This document shows positions 51,101-63,609 of a stretch of 64,000 nucleotides of DNA, in pieces. The notes beneath the pieces are model-generated. The model searched no databases and had not been told where the DNA came from. It saw only the letters and a list, made by a program, of their open reading frames with translations. Source of the stretch: Palaemon carinicauda (lineage: Eukaryota > Arthropoda > Malacostraca > Decapoda > Palaemonidae). Positions within the stretch are counted from its first letter, which is position 1. Each line of letters begins with the position of its first letter. The stretch is taken from positions 35,377,829-35,441,828 of the forward strand of contig NC_090765.1 of the NCBI RefSeq assembly GCF_036898095.1. The letters are read 5' to 3'. The translations under genes and the position numbers were made by a program.

Positions 51101-54100
51101 TAGTGTTCAACATCACTGAAAGCCACGGGTATGTTAGGAGAGGAATGCACTCTTAAGTTGTTCCAGACCAATTTCCAGGCTTCTTAAGTAAACATTTTCT
51201 GGCGAAGAAGTCATTTGGGAGCTGGAGATCTCTTTCCAGAGGGACCAGCTTGTTCAACAAAGCTCAGGATGAACAGTACTATCTGTACTGATATCCATCA
51301 GAGGAGACCATGCTTTCAATGGGTCTTAAGAATTATTACTTTCAAATATCCCTTCACCAGTCCTCTTGGAAATACCTCCACTGCTTCTTCAATAGTACAG
51401 TGTACTACTTCCCAGATTTCTTGAATACCTCCACTTCTTTAATGGTACACTGTACCAGTTTAAGATCTGTGTACTGCTCCCCCGATGTCCATGTCGGTGG
51501 CAGCTTGGGCCCACTCGTACGAGATACTTTTGTTGATGTAACTTGATTGGTTGATCCTGGCCTCCTCAGAGAGGCAATTGCTATAGGACAGAGATCAGCT
51601 TTTCATCTTTCATCGAGATCTGGGGTTTTGTGATAAATCTGAAGAAGTTGAATCTCACACCCTAGCAGAGGTTAACGTATCTGAGCATGCTGATAGACAC
51701 TTATCAGACAAGCTTAGTTGTGTAGCGAAACCACTTCAGACAAGCTTAGTTGTGTAGCGAAACCACTTCAGTCCAAGACACTACTTCAAGCTTGATGCAA
51801 ACAGTTTTTCTCAACCTTTCCTCACTGGAGCTTATTCCTCTGTATGGGTTCCTCCACCAGAGATACCTTCATTGGTGTTTGAAGGATCACTGGTCAGGCT
51901 GCAGGGATTTCCTGAGCCATCCTGTCTCAGTGGGAAAAGATGCAGGTCCATCTTACCTGATGGCTGAATAAGAAAACCTCACAAACAGAGTCCCACCTGA
52001 CTCACAATCTCCAGAAATGTAAATATTCTCAGATGCATCCAAGGAGGAGGTGGGGTTAAAATGGGTGACGACTTGGTCACTTAAGGTGTGGTCAGTTTGA
52101 GAACATCTGCACATCATTTTGGAAATCCAAGTAGGATTTCTACCTCTGCAAGCATTCCAAGAAGGTTTTAGGAGACATTATTTAGTGTTGATGAGTGACC
52201 TCACTACCATAGTCAGCAGATGCTCATCTGGGTGGCATACCACAGAGTAGAGCTGTCAACTAGATACATACCAGGCAAGAGAAATGTACTAACAGACACA
52301 CTAAAGTTGCCAGAGGTAATTTTTGGGGATAGGGTGGACATTACATCTTTGCATAGTGGAGAGGCTTCTTGCCCTATGGGAATCAACCTACTCACAACAT
52401 AGCTAAACAAACTTCACAATGTTTTGTTACCCCATTCCAGATCTATGGGCATTGTTCAAGGATGCCATCCAACAACCATGCACCTAGACAGTTATGTATT
52501 TCCTCCATTCAGCCTAATTTTCTGGTTGATCAACCAAATGTTGATAACCCCAAGCCTCAGGATGACCCTGGTTGCTCCCAGATGGCCGCAAGCCAAGTGA
52601 TACTCCAGTCTGTTAGCACTTTAGTTGAGGTTCCAGAGAACTACTATTATGAAACTTTTTTTTGTCAGCCATACCTTCAGAGGTACAACCAATCCGTAAA
52701 GTTGCTTGCACTTCATGGTTCTCCTGTGATTGAAGGGTTTTCATGAGGGATTTCATAGATGACTCAATGCATGTGACACTCTACCAAGGAAAGTGGGCAT
52801 TCTTCTATGACTGGTATCGTACAAGGGGTACTTGTATGGTCAGAGCATCTCTTGTGCAGATCGCCGACTTCCTAGCCTTCCTTCGCTAACAGAAGCACCT
52901 CTCTGTTATGGCTGTAAAAGGTTACCGCTCAGCCCTGAGTACAGTCTTCAGGCTGAAAGCCTTGAAGGTTGTGTATTCTTGTGAGAAGCTTGTAGCAGTC
53001 TTGCCGACCCCAGAACCTCTAGCTTCGGAGTGGATGTGATCTGTGTTCTCAAAGCTCTTATGTATATTCCATATAAGCCTGCCTGTCAGACAGAGATCTA
53101 CTCTCAAGACTGTCTTTGTGCTATCCTTAGCCTTGGCAAAGAAAATAGGTGAGGTGCACCATCTCTCATGTAGTTTTTAGCCCAAGCTCGTGTCCAAGAT
53201 CAAGAACCTGTTGGGACCTTCTCTCTTCCCCTTTACACAAAACATCGGTTAGTAATCAAGAGGAGATGTTTTTGTGTCCTATGAGGGTTCTGTGGTACTA
53301 TCTGAAGAGTATTCAACATCTTAGGCCTGCATATCAGACAATAGCATTGGCAGAACCAAGAAAAGGTGTTGAAGAACATGGGCTCTTTCTGGCTACGTGG
53401 ATGATCCATAAAGCCTTCGTCTCAATTGCTGAGAGGGTCGAGGTACCAGGTTGGACCAGAGCTCACTAAGTCGGGGTTATAGAACCCAAAGTAGCCTTCA
53501 AGATTTTTTTCAGTCGGCCAGGTGATGAAGGTATGAGTTTGGAAGTACCAAACAACCTTTTACTTTAAGGAATGCTTAAGTAATGCTGTATGCCCACCAA
53601 GTCCCTCGACTCTTTTATTCTTGGTTGAAAATTTTATTCTTGGTCCTGTGGTGGCTACTCAAGTAGTTGTTCAACCAACCCAGATTGCATACTAGTGAAA
53701 GCATCTTGTCTATGGTAACTTGTACAGTACAAGTGAATCTAGAAAGCTAGAATGACTGGCTCTTCTGATGCTTTTATTCCCTTCAATTAGGGATGAAGCA
53801 GTTGTACCATTACATGTTGGATCACACATTGATGCCAGCAAGCGACACTTCTGTGCACCTTTTTTTATTAGACTAGATCTATTAGTAGTACAGTAGTTGT
53901 ACCACATCCTCGCTTAACAACAGGAGGTTGCTAGAATGAATACCAAACCCAATGGTCAACATAAGCCAGTTAATTCAATGCAGACTGCATATTTTCCCTA
54001 AGGGGGGATTCCTTCATTAACTTCATAGCAGGTATATACTAAGTACAGACCAGGCCCTATCAGCTTACTCATTACAATATGGGCAGATATGGGGTTCCTC

Positions 54101-54530
54101 ACGGAACCATTGAGACTTATATTCTAGGGGAAAAAAGAACTAACCAGTTTGGTTATAGGAGGACTTCCTTCCCACGAATGAGTCTCCCAATTGTAAAAGA
54201 ATAAAGATTAGTACATGTACTGTATATGGATAGGAACAGATACTGTACCTAATTATAAAAGTACTGTAATTTGAATTTTCTTGACTACAAACCTGGATCC
54301 TTTCAATATAAACTTTTCTTCTTAACTACCTCTCTCTGTCCTGAGCCAATCATGACCAACAGTGAAGTCTGACAGGAGAATGGGTGGAGCTGATCACCCA
54401 CATGCGCTCCCTGTTGATAACTACCTCATTAACGAATTCAACGCCCATTCCAGCTTTGCTGAAAACATTCCCTATTTCAATGGAATCAGATTTCTATAGC
54501 TAGGAAATATACAAATTACGTTTAAAATTC
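48150..54530 (+). mobile_element. Degenerate full-length DIRS element
   Basis: Inverted ends: 48160-48230 (gaaatagggaatgccttcgg to gtagttaacaacag) is the reverse complement, with differences, of 54410-54490. Between them, in order: decayed gag-like region (48.3-50.7 kb), RT with LKNYYFQISLHQSSWKYLHC near 51.31-51.37 kb (motif A), RNase H end with LSTRYIPGKRNVLTD (52.25-52.30 kb), then recombinase remnants (52.76-53.5 kb). Every frame is interrupted. An internal complementary region was not found; it may have decayed. Confidence 0.85.
52760..53560 (+). pseudogene. Degenerate DIRS tyrosine recombinase
   Basis: Across several frames it reads LYQGKWAFFYDWYRTRGT, VQIADFLAFLR, MAVKGYRSALSTVFRLKALK, VFVLSLALAKKIGEVHHLS and VLWYYLKSIQHLRPAYQ. 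These line up with the core-binding and catalytic segments of the recombinase at 27350-28720. The catalytic Arg in AKK-IGEVH appears to be replaced by Lys. Multiple stops. Confidence 0.8.
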
Positions 54531-55150
54531 ATTTTATACAACTACTGTTTAATTCTAACCTGATATGTTTGGAATATTACATGCTTTATCAGTTTTAATG
54601 TAAAAGCTCAAGGAACACGTAACTTATCTTCACTCCGAAGTGGTAATAAGACAAGAGGTATTCCTAGCATTATAACTAAGAATCCTGTATCAAAAGCTGG
54701 CTTATTTCTTTAAAGCAAATTGCTTGGTTTTTTTTTATGTACACAATGTAGCACAAGAAACATCTTGGGGTTACAGTGCTCATCCGTTCCAAATGAACTA
54801 TTAAACTTTTTCTTCTAGTCATTTACTTTGTATTGTGATATTATATGGTAACCATTTGAAAAAACTCAAAATTTCACATTTTTGTCAAGTTAATAATCAT
54901 GAAGTTTTGCGTTTTGCCTTTTATTTTACAAAGGAAATGTGGTTATCATTAAATTAATTTTGTTTAGAGTTAATCCTGCTAATAAACTTTGTTGTCCATC
55001 CAAATGCTCACTGAATTGAAATCAATTTCAATACAGTGCCAAATGAAATATAAATATATATATATAAAATTGAACTTTTATTTAAACATGTTTTATTATA
55101 AAATTGAGATTTATATTTTTTCCTCAAATAACTTTTTGTTCCTACATGAA
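54531..55150. other. Intergenic, no features
   Basis: AT-rich, nothing recognised apart from a short TA run near 55060. Confidence 0.5.
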
Positions 55151-55700
55151 ACAAACCTTCATTTAAAGAGGCTTTCTTCTCTTTCGTGCCGTAACGCACC
55201 CACTGCACTTCATTCCAGGACTCGCACTCCGGACACGTGGCTGTAGGGGAACACACACTGCCCCTACAGACGCACACAAGGAGTGCGGGTCAACTTCGGG
55301 TTTTGAGGGAAAAGCGCCACACGATTTGCCGGCCACAGGCCCAGGGCAACGACGGGGCTGCTCCATAACGCACTAGCAATATACCGCAAGACACAGGAAC
55401 ACAGGGAAAGGAAGGGAAGCACACAAGGGACCACGTGGGACACAAAGGGTCGCACTGGGTTAGAGAGAGCGCATTGGTGTGTTAACGCTGACGCGACCAG
55501 AAACTTACTGAGGAGCGAGACCTGAGAAAGCATGCTCTCTGACCCCGGGTCATCTCTGGGCAAAAAACACTCCTCCAGAGATTACCCTGCGTAAAGAACG
55601 GGAATAGGGTAAACTACACAAAATTCTGGTCGGATGGGAGGAGATCCCAGATACTCCTAAGAAAGTAGTTCAAGGTAAGTACTCCGTGTTGGAACAACTT
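55150..55700 (-). mobile_element. Inverted fragment of the 40.15-kb gag-like family
   Basis: On the minus strand it repeats the leader (ending ggtaagtactccgtgttgga in + orientation near 55675) and the gag start MEQPRRCPGPVAGKSCGAFP (55366). The frame breaks soon after the first cysteines and the homology stops at ~55170. Similarity to 40172-40690 is high, so both derive from one family. Confidence 0.88.
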
Positions 55701-56745
55701 CATTTAAAGTGGCTATACTCTGGCATGTACCAGCCAATGAAGAATCATCGAGATCTGGCAACCAAAATGGCATGCCCTGCTCACCCATGTGTCGGCTCGA
55801 CAGGCTCTAGCATTAATTGGGGAACTCTATCTATTCATGAATGGTGGTTGAGGGTGTGTTGTGACGTAAGCACGCCAGTGATGACTGGGAGGATGGTTCC
55901 TTTCTAGGATGCCGTGCATGATGTTACTCATAACAGAGAGCTTTCCAGTACCGAGGTGCTGTGGCAAGTTCAAATGAGCCTGAACTTGCAGGGTCTCCCC
56001 TATACACACTGAATTTGTGCTTTGCATGTTGATACACTGGCACGAGCAGAGGAGACAATATTTCTTTGGTAATCATGTCATATTGGATTCCCTGTTCTAG
56101 CTTTACTCAGTTAAGTCCTCGGAGACCATACAGGCCTTTAACCATCCCTCCAAAAATTTGTTTTTCATGAAGGAAAAACCTATGTTGGGGGAGATGCTAT
56201 ATGGAGCAAGGGAGACAATATTTCTTTGATATTTGTGTATTGAATTCCAAATTCTAACCTTACACAGGAAAGTCCTTAGAGACCACACAGCACTTTCAAC
56301 CTTAATAACAGACCATATAGCATTTTGGGGGATGATAAGACACTCTAAAGCTAGATTGCTATAAAGTGTTGAGAAAAACCCCTGAATTATAGATTTATGA
56401 AATATATTTACAAGCAAAGTTCTGGACTGCATATTGAAAAAAAATTAAAGTACATTTTCATTCATTTAGGAAAATATATATATTAGCAATCTCACTGACT
56501 AACAATACAAAGAACTTTTCACTAATTATATGAATAAACAGCTTAAAATATGTAAATTGCATTGATACTTGCTTACAGAGGAAGAAAATCCAGAAGTTCA
56601 TCATTTGATATAAAAACCTGAATAATGTGCATATACTTCACATCTACCCTGGTAAACTTGTGGACTTTCACATTTCAGGTAATCAAGGTAAAATTAGGAT
56701 AAGCCAGACATGAGATCTTCTAAAAAGACCTCCAGCTGAGCTATC
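55701..56745. other. Intergenic region downstream of HADHB
   Basis: It contains a direct duplication at 56040-56290, listed separately, and otherwise no recognised feature. No AATAAA on the minus strand was found close to the HADHB stop. Confidence 0.5.
56040..56290. repeat. Imperfect direct duplication, ~160-bp period
   Basis: gagacaatatttctttg, then a ttccctgttcta or ttccaaattcta box and agtcct(c/t)(g/a)gagacca occur at 56051-56130 and again at 56212-56285. Confidence 0.75.
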
Positions 56746-56790
56746 TTAAACAGTAGCACCCGGATAACGTTCCACAATCATGCCGACACC
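56746..56790 (-). CDS. HADHB: HADHB terminal exon
   Basis: 14 codons plus [17 protein letters not shown]. The acceptor is preceded by a strong pyrimidine tract on the minus strand. Too short for most ORF callers, but it completes the GGQG motif exactly. Confidence 0.93.
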   Translation of the reverse strand, partial: GVGMIVERYPGATV

Positions 56791-59700
56791 CTGGTAAAAA
56801 GAAAAAAAAACCAAATGCATTAGTCTACCTCAAGCCTGATTAATAGCAAAACATATGGAACCTCAAAAATAAATTTCATATAAATATAAAAAATTCAGAG
56901 ATAATAAATACAGTAATGCAATTTACTTAAAAGGATGGAGTACTGAATTACAAGAAAAATCAAACATTTACTTTAATTTATGACAGCAAATATGACCGTA
57001 CAATGGGTATGCTAACCCTGCTAATTCCTCAAGAGGAATGTTTCAGCAACATCTAATCAAAATTGTCAATGGCCTACAGACTTCAAGTCTTTAAACTTGG
57101 GGAATTTTCTGGAGTACAGTATTGGTAATCATGTTACTGAGCACATCAAAAAGTTCAGATTTTCACCAACAAATATTGTTTTATTTCTCATTAACCAACA
57201 ATAATCTAAACCACATCCAGGCTTTGATATTTTTAGCGTACTGCATTAATATGAAAAGGAATATGCAGCTCTTTAGCAATACCTACTATAAATATGTGGA
57301 CAAATTAATACAGCTACAAATTTTACTAAAAAGCTGTATTAAAATTTACGAGACCACATTAATGATAACAAGGCATGCCACAAAATGACAAAATAAGCTC
57401 ATAAAAACTGATTAATGATATCAAAGGTGAGAGTTTGCCATTGCCTTTATTGTCTCTCTTCTCAGGGGCATAATGTATAAGGCAGAAGAGAACGGCAGAA
57501 GTGACGGATAAATATTAAAAATAAATTTGACCATCAGAATTAGGATGCCTAAATTTATAGGTTACCCAAAAGATTATGTTAAAATTCCTTTTTAGACAAA
57601 GACTCATTTTTTGGCCCATTTGATAGGGGCAGTGATACAAGTTTTACAAGAGAAATATCATAGCTAAAGGACAAGTGTTTCAAATCATTAAGGTTTTAGA
57701 TATTATGGTAGAAGTTCTCAAGGTTCCATGGATTCAAAGACAAGTTAGCCAATAATATCTAGAATACCTCAGATTTCAGGCCACAAAGATTTTCAAAACT
57801 TAAATGGCAATGGAAAGAAGAAATAAGTAGGAGGAGATTTACTATATAATTCCCGGCAATAAATGTCAGCATGTGAAAAAATGAAAAATGGCAAGATGTT
57901 TTTCCTAACCACCAATGAGACTGTAAAATAATTGTATGTTATGAATATCATAATTCCTTTAAATGACTAGAATGTATTCTATCATGACCACTCATAATGG
58001 GGAAATTCCCAATTTTCTTGACATTGACACATCCTATTCAAGTTCAATGAATCTAACTCGCTAATCTAAACCATAAATATGTAACTTACTTGACCTCCAG
58101 CTGCACAGGCTGTAATGCATGCCAAGTGGCCATCTTCCTTTATGAGACGGTGAGCAGCATGCATGATTAGTCGAACACCTGAAAATTTAAGGAAAAAAAT
58201 TAAGAGATTTTAAAAAATCTTAATTCAGCTTTAAAGATTATAATATAATCATTGGATCAGCAATTTTCTAAACATAATGAGAATAGCTTGACACAAACCT
58301 GTTGCTCCAAATGGATGACCAATGGAAAGGGATCCACCCCAATTGTTGAGCTTTTCCATTGGGGGAGCACCAACTTTCCCAGGTAGTCCTTGATAATTCT
58401 GAGCAAACCAATCAGAGTCCATAGCTTTCAAATTGGCAAGAACCTGACCTGCAAAGGCTTCATGGATTTCCCATACATCAATGTCAGAAGGCTTGAGACC
58501 AGCCATGCCAAGAACCTGGGGAAAAAAATAGGGATCCAAGTGGTAAATGATATCTGATACACACTAGGAACCAAGGTTTATACATGTTAATCTCAAATTA
58601 CTCTATATAATCAAAATACAACTAGAGCTAGATTTGTTTCTATGAATCTCCCCTAATGTTCATATTGCTTCTTCAGAAGCCAAGTATAATCGACAATTGC
58701 CTGTAAAACTAAAACTTTCTTTCACTTCAATAATTACATGCCCGTAACAAGAGAATGGATCTCTCTAGCAATAAGCCCAGATTGCTGCTTCAATTATTCT
58801 AGTCTTCACTTATCTTCGTCACAGTCACGAGCACACTTGGATTGTTTACTACTGCACTCAATACAGGTACAGTATGTCTTCCCTTGGTTTAGTTAGTAAT
58901 TATTGACTGAAATGTGCACGGGAATTATTTCTGTGAGATCACAATCCACATTCCCTTCTTGTATCATGTCGAGGGCAATACTATACTGTTATTTGAATAA
59001 CTGTAAAAAGTCTGTTTCACTCTCAGTACCTCTCCTGGAAAAGTATGTTTTAATGATTGCCAATCACGTTAACAGTTCTAAGTACAAAGGGAAAGTTGCT
59101 GTTAGTTCAGGGGAGAAGACAGCGTGCCTTTAATCTGCCTACTCTTTGCCCTCTGCCAGTCCTTGCAATAAATGTCTGGTGTCAGTAATTTGTCATGATG
59201 ACCTGTTGAAGCCATCTCATTAGGTCAGTTACGATAAAATACGTTTGCAAACTAAGACTGATTTAGGTTTTATTTGCTGCTAAAGTTGGGGGAAGAGGAT
59301 AGGCTACTTGATAATAACATGATAACAATAATGACACACCTCCACAAGGTCAAAGATCTCTTGATAGTGATGAGCTTCACAAGCTCTTAACATTATTTCC
59401 TTCTGGATCAAGCTAAACGGTGGAGGCGAACAAATCTAGTGATCCCAAGGGTGTTGGAAGGGATCTTCAAATAATGCCCATGGTTTGGGAATGGGGGAGC
59501 AGAATACTCGTAGCTTGCTATTTAGCTACGTGACAAACAGGTTGACCTCCGGGGGGGAGACACAAGGTAAGAGGCCTTTCTGCTAACAGAGAATGTTAAG
59601 ACCGCTCTGCTCATACTTGTCCCTGACGACTGAGTGCATCTGTTACAACATTCCTTTTGCCTGTAATATATCTTACTGTCACCTCAATGGTGTGAAACGC

Positions 59701-62700
59701 CTCCCAGATGTGCATCGGCTTCGTCAACTCGCAATGAGGGCATGAGACCGTGGCCCTGCTTGCATGCCACTATAGTAATGTTATAACTTATCAACCCAAC
59801 CCTACCGAGTTCCTCCTCAAATGTTCTTAGAATGTTTGCAAATCTAGGAAGGCTGCTTGCATCTCAAGAACAGAACAATGTGCTGAGCTCTTTCTTCCTT
59901 AATCGACACTCACAAGCCGACCAGGTCATTTAGGTGTGCTCCCCACCACTCCTTCAAAGTATCCAGGAAGAGCTGCATATCCAGAGGCACTCAGTCGAGT
60001 GGGATTCTCCTGGTAAGGTTGTCCTTGTCAACAACCAGGACAGCTCCTCCCCAACCTCGTCCGTTTGTTAGCTGACCCAATGATCTTTCAGACACCACGG
60101 AAAGGATCTCTGGCAAAGAGCCCATAAAGAATGAGTTTCTCCAAGAAGGATAGGTAACCAAAAAGATATTGCCAGAACCAAACTGGTACTTCTGTCTTGG
60201 ACAGAAATGGTCTTGCAACCACCTAACATGCTGCTGTAATTAACTGTTGGAAAGACACTCACCGTTGCTGTGTCTATCAGCATGCCCAGTTACTTCAACC
60301 TCTGCTTGACTATGAGATTTGATTTCTCTTAGTTTATCACAATCCCAAGATTGCAGCTAAATGAGAGAATCCAATCTTGGTAGTAGTAATTGCTTCTAGA
60401 AGGATGCCAGGATCAACCAGTTGTTGAGATACATCGGCAGACGTATCTCTCACGAGTGAGCCCAAGCAGCAACCAAGGTGAACACAAGTGAACACCAGGG
60501 GAGGCGTACACAGTCCGAAGCACATTTTTTAACTGGTACACCGTACCATAGAGAGAGAAGAGGATATACTTTCGAGAGGATTGATGAACAGGCATTTGAA
60601 AGTACACATCCTTCAGGTGTAATGAAAGCATGAAATCTTCCTCTCTAACAGTAGACAGCACAGACCGTACTGTTTCCATCCTGAACTTCGTTTGACTAAC
60701 AAACTGTTTCTGAGGAGAGAGGTCAATGACCGGCCTCCAGTCCCAGTCGCCCAGAGACTAGTCTCGAACGACTTTGAGCGGATTCTTCTTCAACACCCCT
60801 TTCACCTCTATGCACAAGGCCAGGGCTTTTGTGGATGTGGGATACTCCATTAGGCACTAGACCTGAACTAGAGATAGGGAGAACCAGCAGTCCTGGAAAG
60901 GTAGTAAGTAACGATCACAAAGGATACTCGCAACCCAAGACTCAGACCAGTGTCTCTGCCAAGTTGCCCAGGGGTGAGACAAGCAGAAGAGGAATGCCGT
61001 CACTAGCGTTTTTTCTTTGCAATCTGTGATTTTGCATATTGTAAATCATTAAGTATAGTAGGCTATAGTTTGGAGGTAGGCTATCATAGACTAAGCATAA
61101 ATCACTACCCTCATCAGGATTTTTCCAATTTCTGCAAATTGCTGGATCTATTTGGGTGAATATTATTTTTATTATTATTGTTAATTGCTAAGCTACAACC
61201 CTAGTTGGAAAAGCAGGATGCTATAAGCCCAGGGGCCCTAACAGGGAAAATAGCCAAATGAGGAAAGGAAACAAGGAAAAATATATTTTACGAACAGTAA
61301 CAACATTAATATAAATATTTCCTATATAAACTATAAAAACTAACAAAACAAGAGGAAGAGAAATTAGATAGAATAGTGTGCCTGATTGTACCCTCAAGCA
61401 AGAGAACTCTAACCCAAGGCAGTGGAAGACCATGGTACAGAGGCTATGGCACTAAAGAATAGAGAACAATAGTTTGATTTTGGAGTGTCCTTCTAGAAGA
61501 GCTGCTTACCATAGCTAAAGTGTCTTTTCTACCCTCACCAAGAGGAGAGAAGCCACTGAACAATTACAGTGCAGTAGTTGACCCCTGGGGTGAAGAAGAA
61601 TTGTTTGGTAATCTCAGTGTTGTCAAGTGTATGAGGACAAAGGAGAATCTGTAAAGAATAGGCCAGACTATTCGGTGTAGGTGTAGGCAAAGGGAAAGAA
61701 CCGTAACTAGAGAGAAGGATCCACTGTAGTACGTCTGACCAGTCAAAGGACACCATAACTCTCTAGTGAAAGTATCTCAACAAGAGAATACTATGCTGAA
61801 ACTTACCTTAGGGGTAGCATAGCTAGGACCGAGGAGCAGTTGATCTTTTGGGTCTTGAGAGACATAAGTAAAATCGCGTATGTAAGCCTTTGGTTTCCAG
61901 CCCATTTCCTTGGCCTTTTCTTCAGTGCATATCAAACAAGCAGATGCCCCATCAGTCTGTAAAAGGGAAAAAAATAAACCGTCAATTTCATGATGTTAGC
62001 CAATGATGCTTATCATTCTTGTTATTTCTTATGAATAAACATTCATGGGTATCATTTCACAACAAATTATTCTTATGCATAAAGGCCATAAGGCAAAAAT
62101 ACAGGCAAATATATAAATACTGTAAAGTCAACAAATATTTAAATACTGTACACTGTTAATCTACTCCCCATTAATAACATAGATATATTGTCAGCCTGTC
62201 CCATTTAAAGTGAACACACTACCATCAGTAGTGAGTTATAGAAAAACATCATATTCTGATGCTCATTGTATTATTATATGCAATGGTTCTTTAAAGATTA
62301 AGACTATTAGCCTTTGACTTAAAAGCCTCCATAAGGCAAGAGGCCACCTACAAGTAGAAAGAACCACCTTACAAAAATCCTTTATCAATTACAACAAAAA
62401 TACGAACCAAAATTGAAGTCACAATTATTAAATAGTTAAAAACTTTTATCATGGTTATGAACAGATGTAAATACAACAAAGTACACAAATAGCTTTGGAC
62501 ATAAAATAACTTACAAGATAAGATGCATTAGCAGCAGTAACTGTTCCATGTGGCTTAACAAAAGCAGCTCTAAGTTTAGCCATCTGCTCCTTTGTTGATA
62601 CACGAATGCCATTATCTTTGTCCACAATCTGATCTACACCAGGAACCTTAAAAGGTACTAAATCTGAAAGATTTCCTGCTTCTTGAGCATTATGAGCCAG

Positions 62701-62745
62701 AGTATGGGACCGTAAAGCAAATTCATCTTGTTCTTCTCTTGATAT
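56746..62745 (-). CDS. HADHB: Trifunctional enzyme subunit beta (3-ketoacyl-CoA thiolase), C-terminal five exons
   Basis: Minus-strand exons 62745-62515, 61956-61807, 58515-58299, 58178-58090 and 56790-56746 join in frame to give 243 residues plus TAA (56746-56748). Thiolase signatures are all present: [24 protein letters not shown] across the first junction, [27 protein letters not shown], and ITACAAGGQ joined to [10 protein letters not shown], which supplies the second catalytic Cys. The protein would catalyse the last, thiolytic step of long-chain beta-oxidation at the inner mitochondrial membrane with HADHA (family knowledge). The nucleophilic Cys domain and the start lie beyond the right edge. 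Introns are typical in phase; the 3.3-kb intron 61806-58516 is filled with transposons. Confidence 0.95.
56791..58089 (-). other. HADHB: Last HADHB intron
   Basis: AT-rich; nothing recognised. Confidence 0.5.
58090..58178 (-). CDS. HADHB: HADHB exon (window exon 4)
   Basis: Acceptor aattttcag, donor gtaagt. It encodes [20 protein letters not shown] followed by ITACAAGGQ, completing a Gly codon with the preceding exon. Confidence 0.95.
58299..58515 (-). CDS. HADHB: HADHB exon (window exon 3)
   Basis: Starts [20 protein letters not shown] in phase 0 and carries one base into the next exon. Acceptor ttccccag, donor gtttgt. It holds the HEAF and GHPFGATG motifs. Confidence 0.96.
58516..59300 (-). 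other. HADHB: HADHB intron, downstream part
   Basis: No recognised coding content. A weak match to the 35.35/35.56-kb direct repeat lies near 58650. Confidence 0.4.
59300..60980 (-). mobile_element. Antisense DIRS RT/RNase H relic in HADHB intron
   Basis: The minus strand reads [20 protein letters not shown] followed by [20 protein letters not shown] (motif A, ~60600-60679) and VRDTSADVS in the YLDD position. Then come thumb-like segments ([12 protein letters not shown], ~60070-60100) and an RNase H end [17 protein letters not shown] (~59627-59680). In-frame stops are frequent. It appears related to the 48-54 kb element. Confidence 0.8.
61155..61755 (-). repeat. ~0.6-kb interspersed repeat with (AAT)n tail, copy 2
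   Basis: Reverse complement of copy 1 (13215-13790). Its ATT run is at ~61146-61160 in + orientation, so the tail of the minus-strand unit lies there. It sits in the large HADHB intron. Confidence 0.75.
61807..61956 (-). CDS. HADHB: HADHB exon (window exon 2)
   Basis: 50 codons, phase 0 both ends; acceptor ttttacag, donor gtaagt. It starts [20 protein letters not shown] and ends [11 protein letters not shown]. Confidence 0.96.
61957..62514 (-). other. HADHB: HADHB intron
   Basis: AT-rich, no recognised content. Confidence 0.5.
62515..62745 (-). CDS. HADHB: HADHB exon (window exon 1)
   Basis: 77 codons, phase 0 both ends; acceptor ctttccag and donor gtaagt on the minus strand. It starts [17 protein letters not shown] and ends TAANASYL. 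Confidence 0.95.
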
Positions 62746-63384
62746 CTGGAAAGAATAAAAACCTTTAGTGCACAATAGAATTAAAAAAAGAAGAGAAAAA
62801 AGACCCCTGGAAATATACTGGCATTCATGGTGCAAGGAACTTTCTTTTGCTACCAAAACATAATTTAAAATGAAAATGTTCTTCCAATCAAATTGCTTAA
62901 ATATTTTCTAAATCTTTACATTAAAATATTCAAAAGATCTAAATGGATGAATTTAAGTGTGTTGATACCAACCTAATCATTCTTATTATATCCCCATGTC
63001 CCAAAAACTTACTTGTTTCCTTACTAGGGTAAACCCCCTATTTTCTTTTATAAAAGAAGTATAAATGAATTTTCTTTTAATTCTACCACCTCCTGGACCC
63101 TCAGCCTTCCATTCACTCACTACCTCATAATTTGGGTCTGATGAGCTGGCAACAGACTCTGCAGTGATCTATATTTTGTCTTTTTCAGCAAAAGTTCTTC
63201 AGGTTTTTTCATAAATAATAATATTTAATTATGATGGCAATTTGATCAAATGTTTTTCATTGCTCTTAATTTGTTAGCAACTATGCAGACAGTGAAAGAA
63301 CATGTTGAATTTTAATTTCAATAACTTTTAGTTTCATTTGGTTTTCCAATTTTGCCTGTTAATTACATTTTGTCTCCTATATAC

Positions 63385-63485
63385 TTTGTTCTATTTACCT
63401 ATTGAGGCCCCTGGGCTTATAGCATCCTGATCTTTTAACTAAGTTGTAGCTTAGCAAGTAATAATAATAATAATAATAATAATGT
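63385..63485 (+). repeat. ~0.6-kb interspersed repeat, 3' end only
   Basis: Contains cttatagcatcctgat and gttgtagcttagcaagtaat followed by about seven AAT units, in the orientation of copy 1. Confidence 0.8.
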
Positions 63486-63609
63486 AGTAAACATTCACAA
63501 CTTTCTTTAAGAAAGTCCTCATTACCTTCAACTTAGTTGTGGCAAGGGTTATGTATTGATAGGCTTATGTTTGCACAACTGACTTTGTGTGTTCGTTATT
63601 TGCTTAACT

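Noticed and set aside
54989..55246. Open frame spanning 55.0-55.25 kb
   Set aside because: AT-rich start followed by antisense gag-like element; no independent support.
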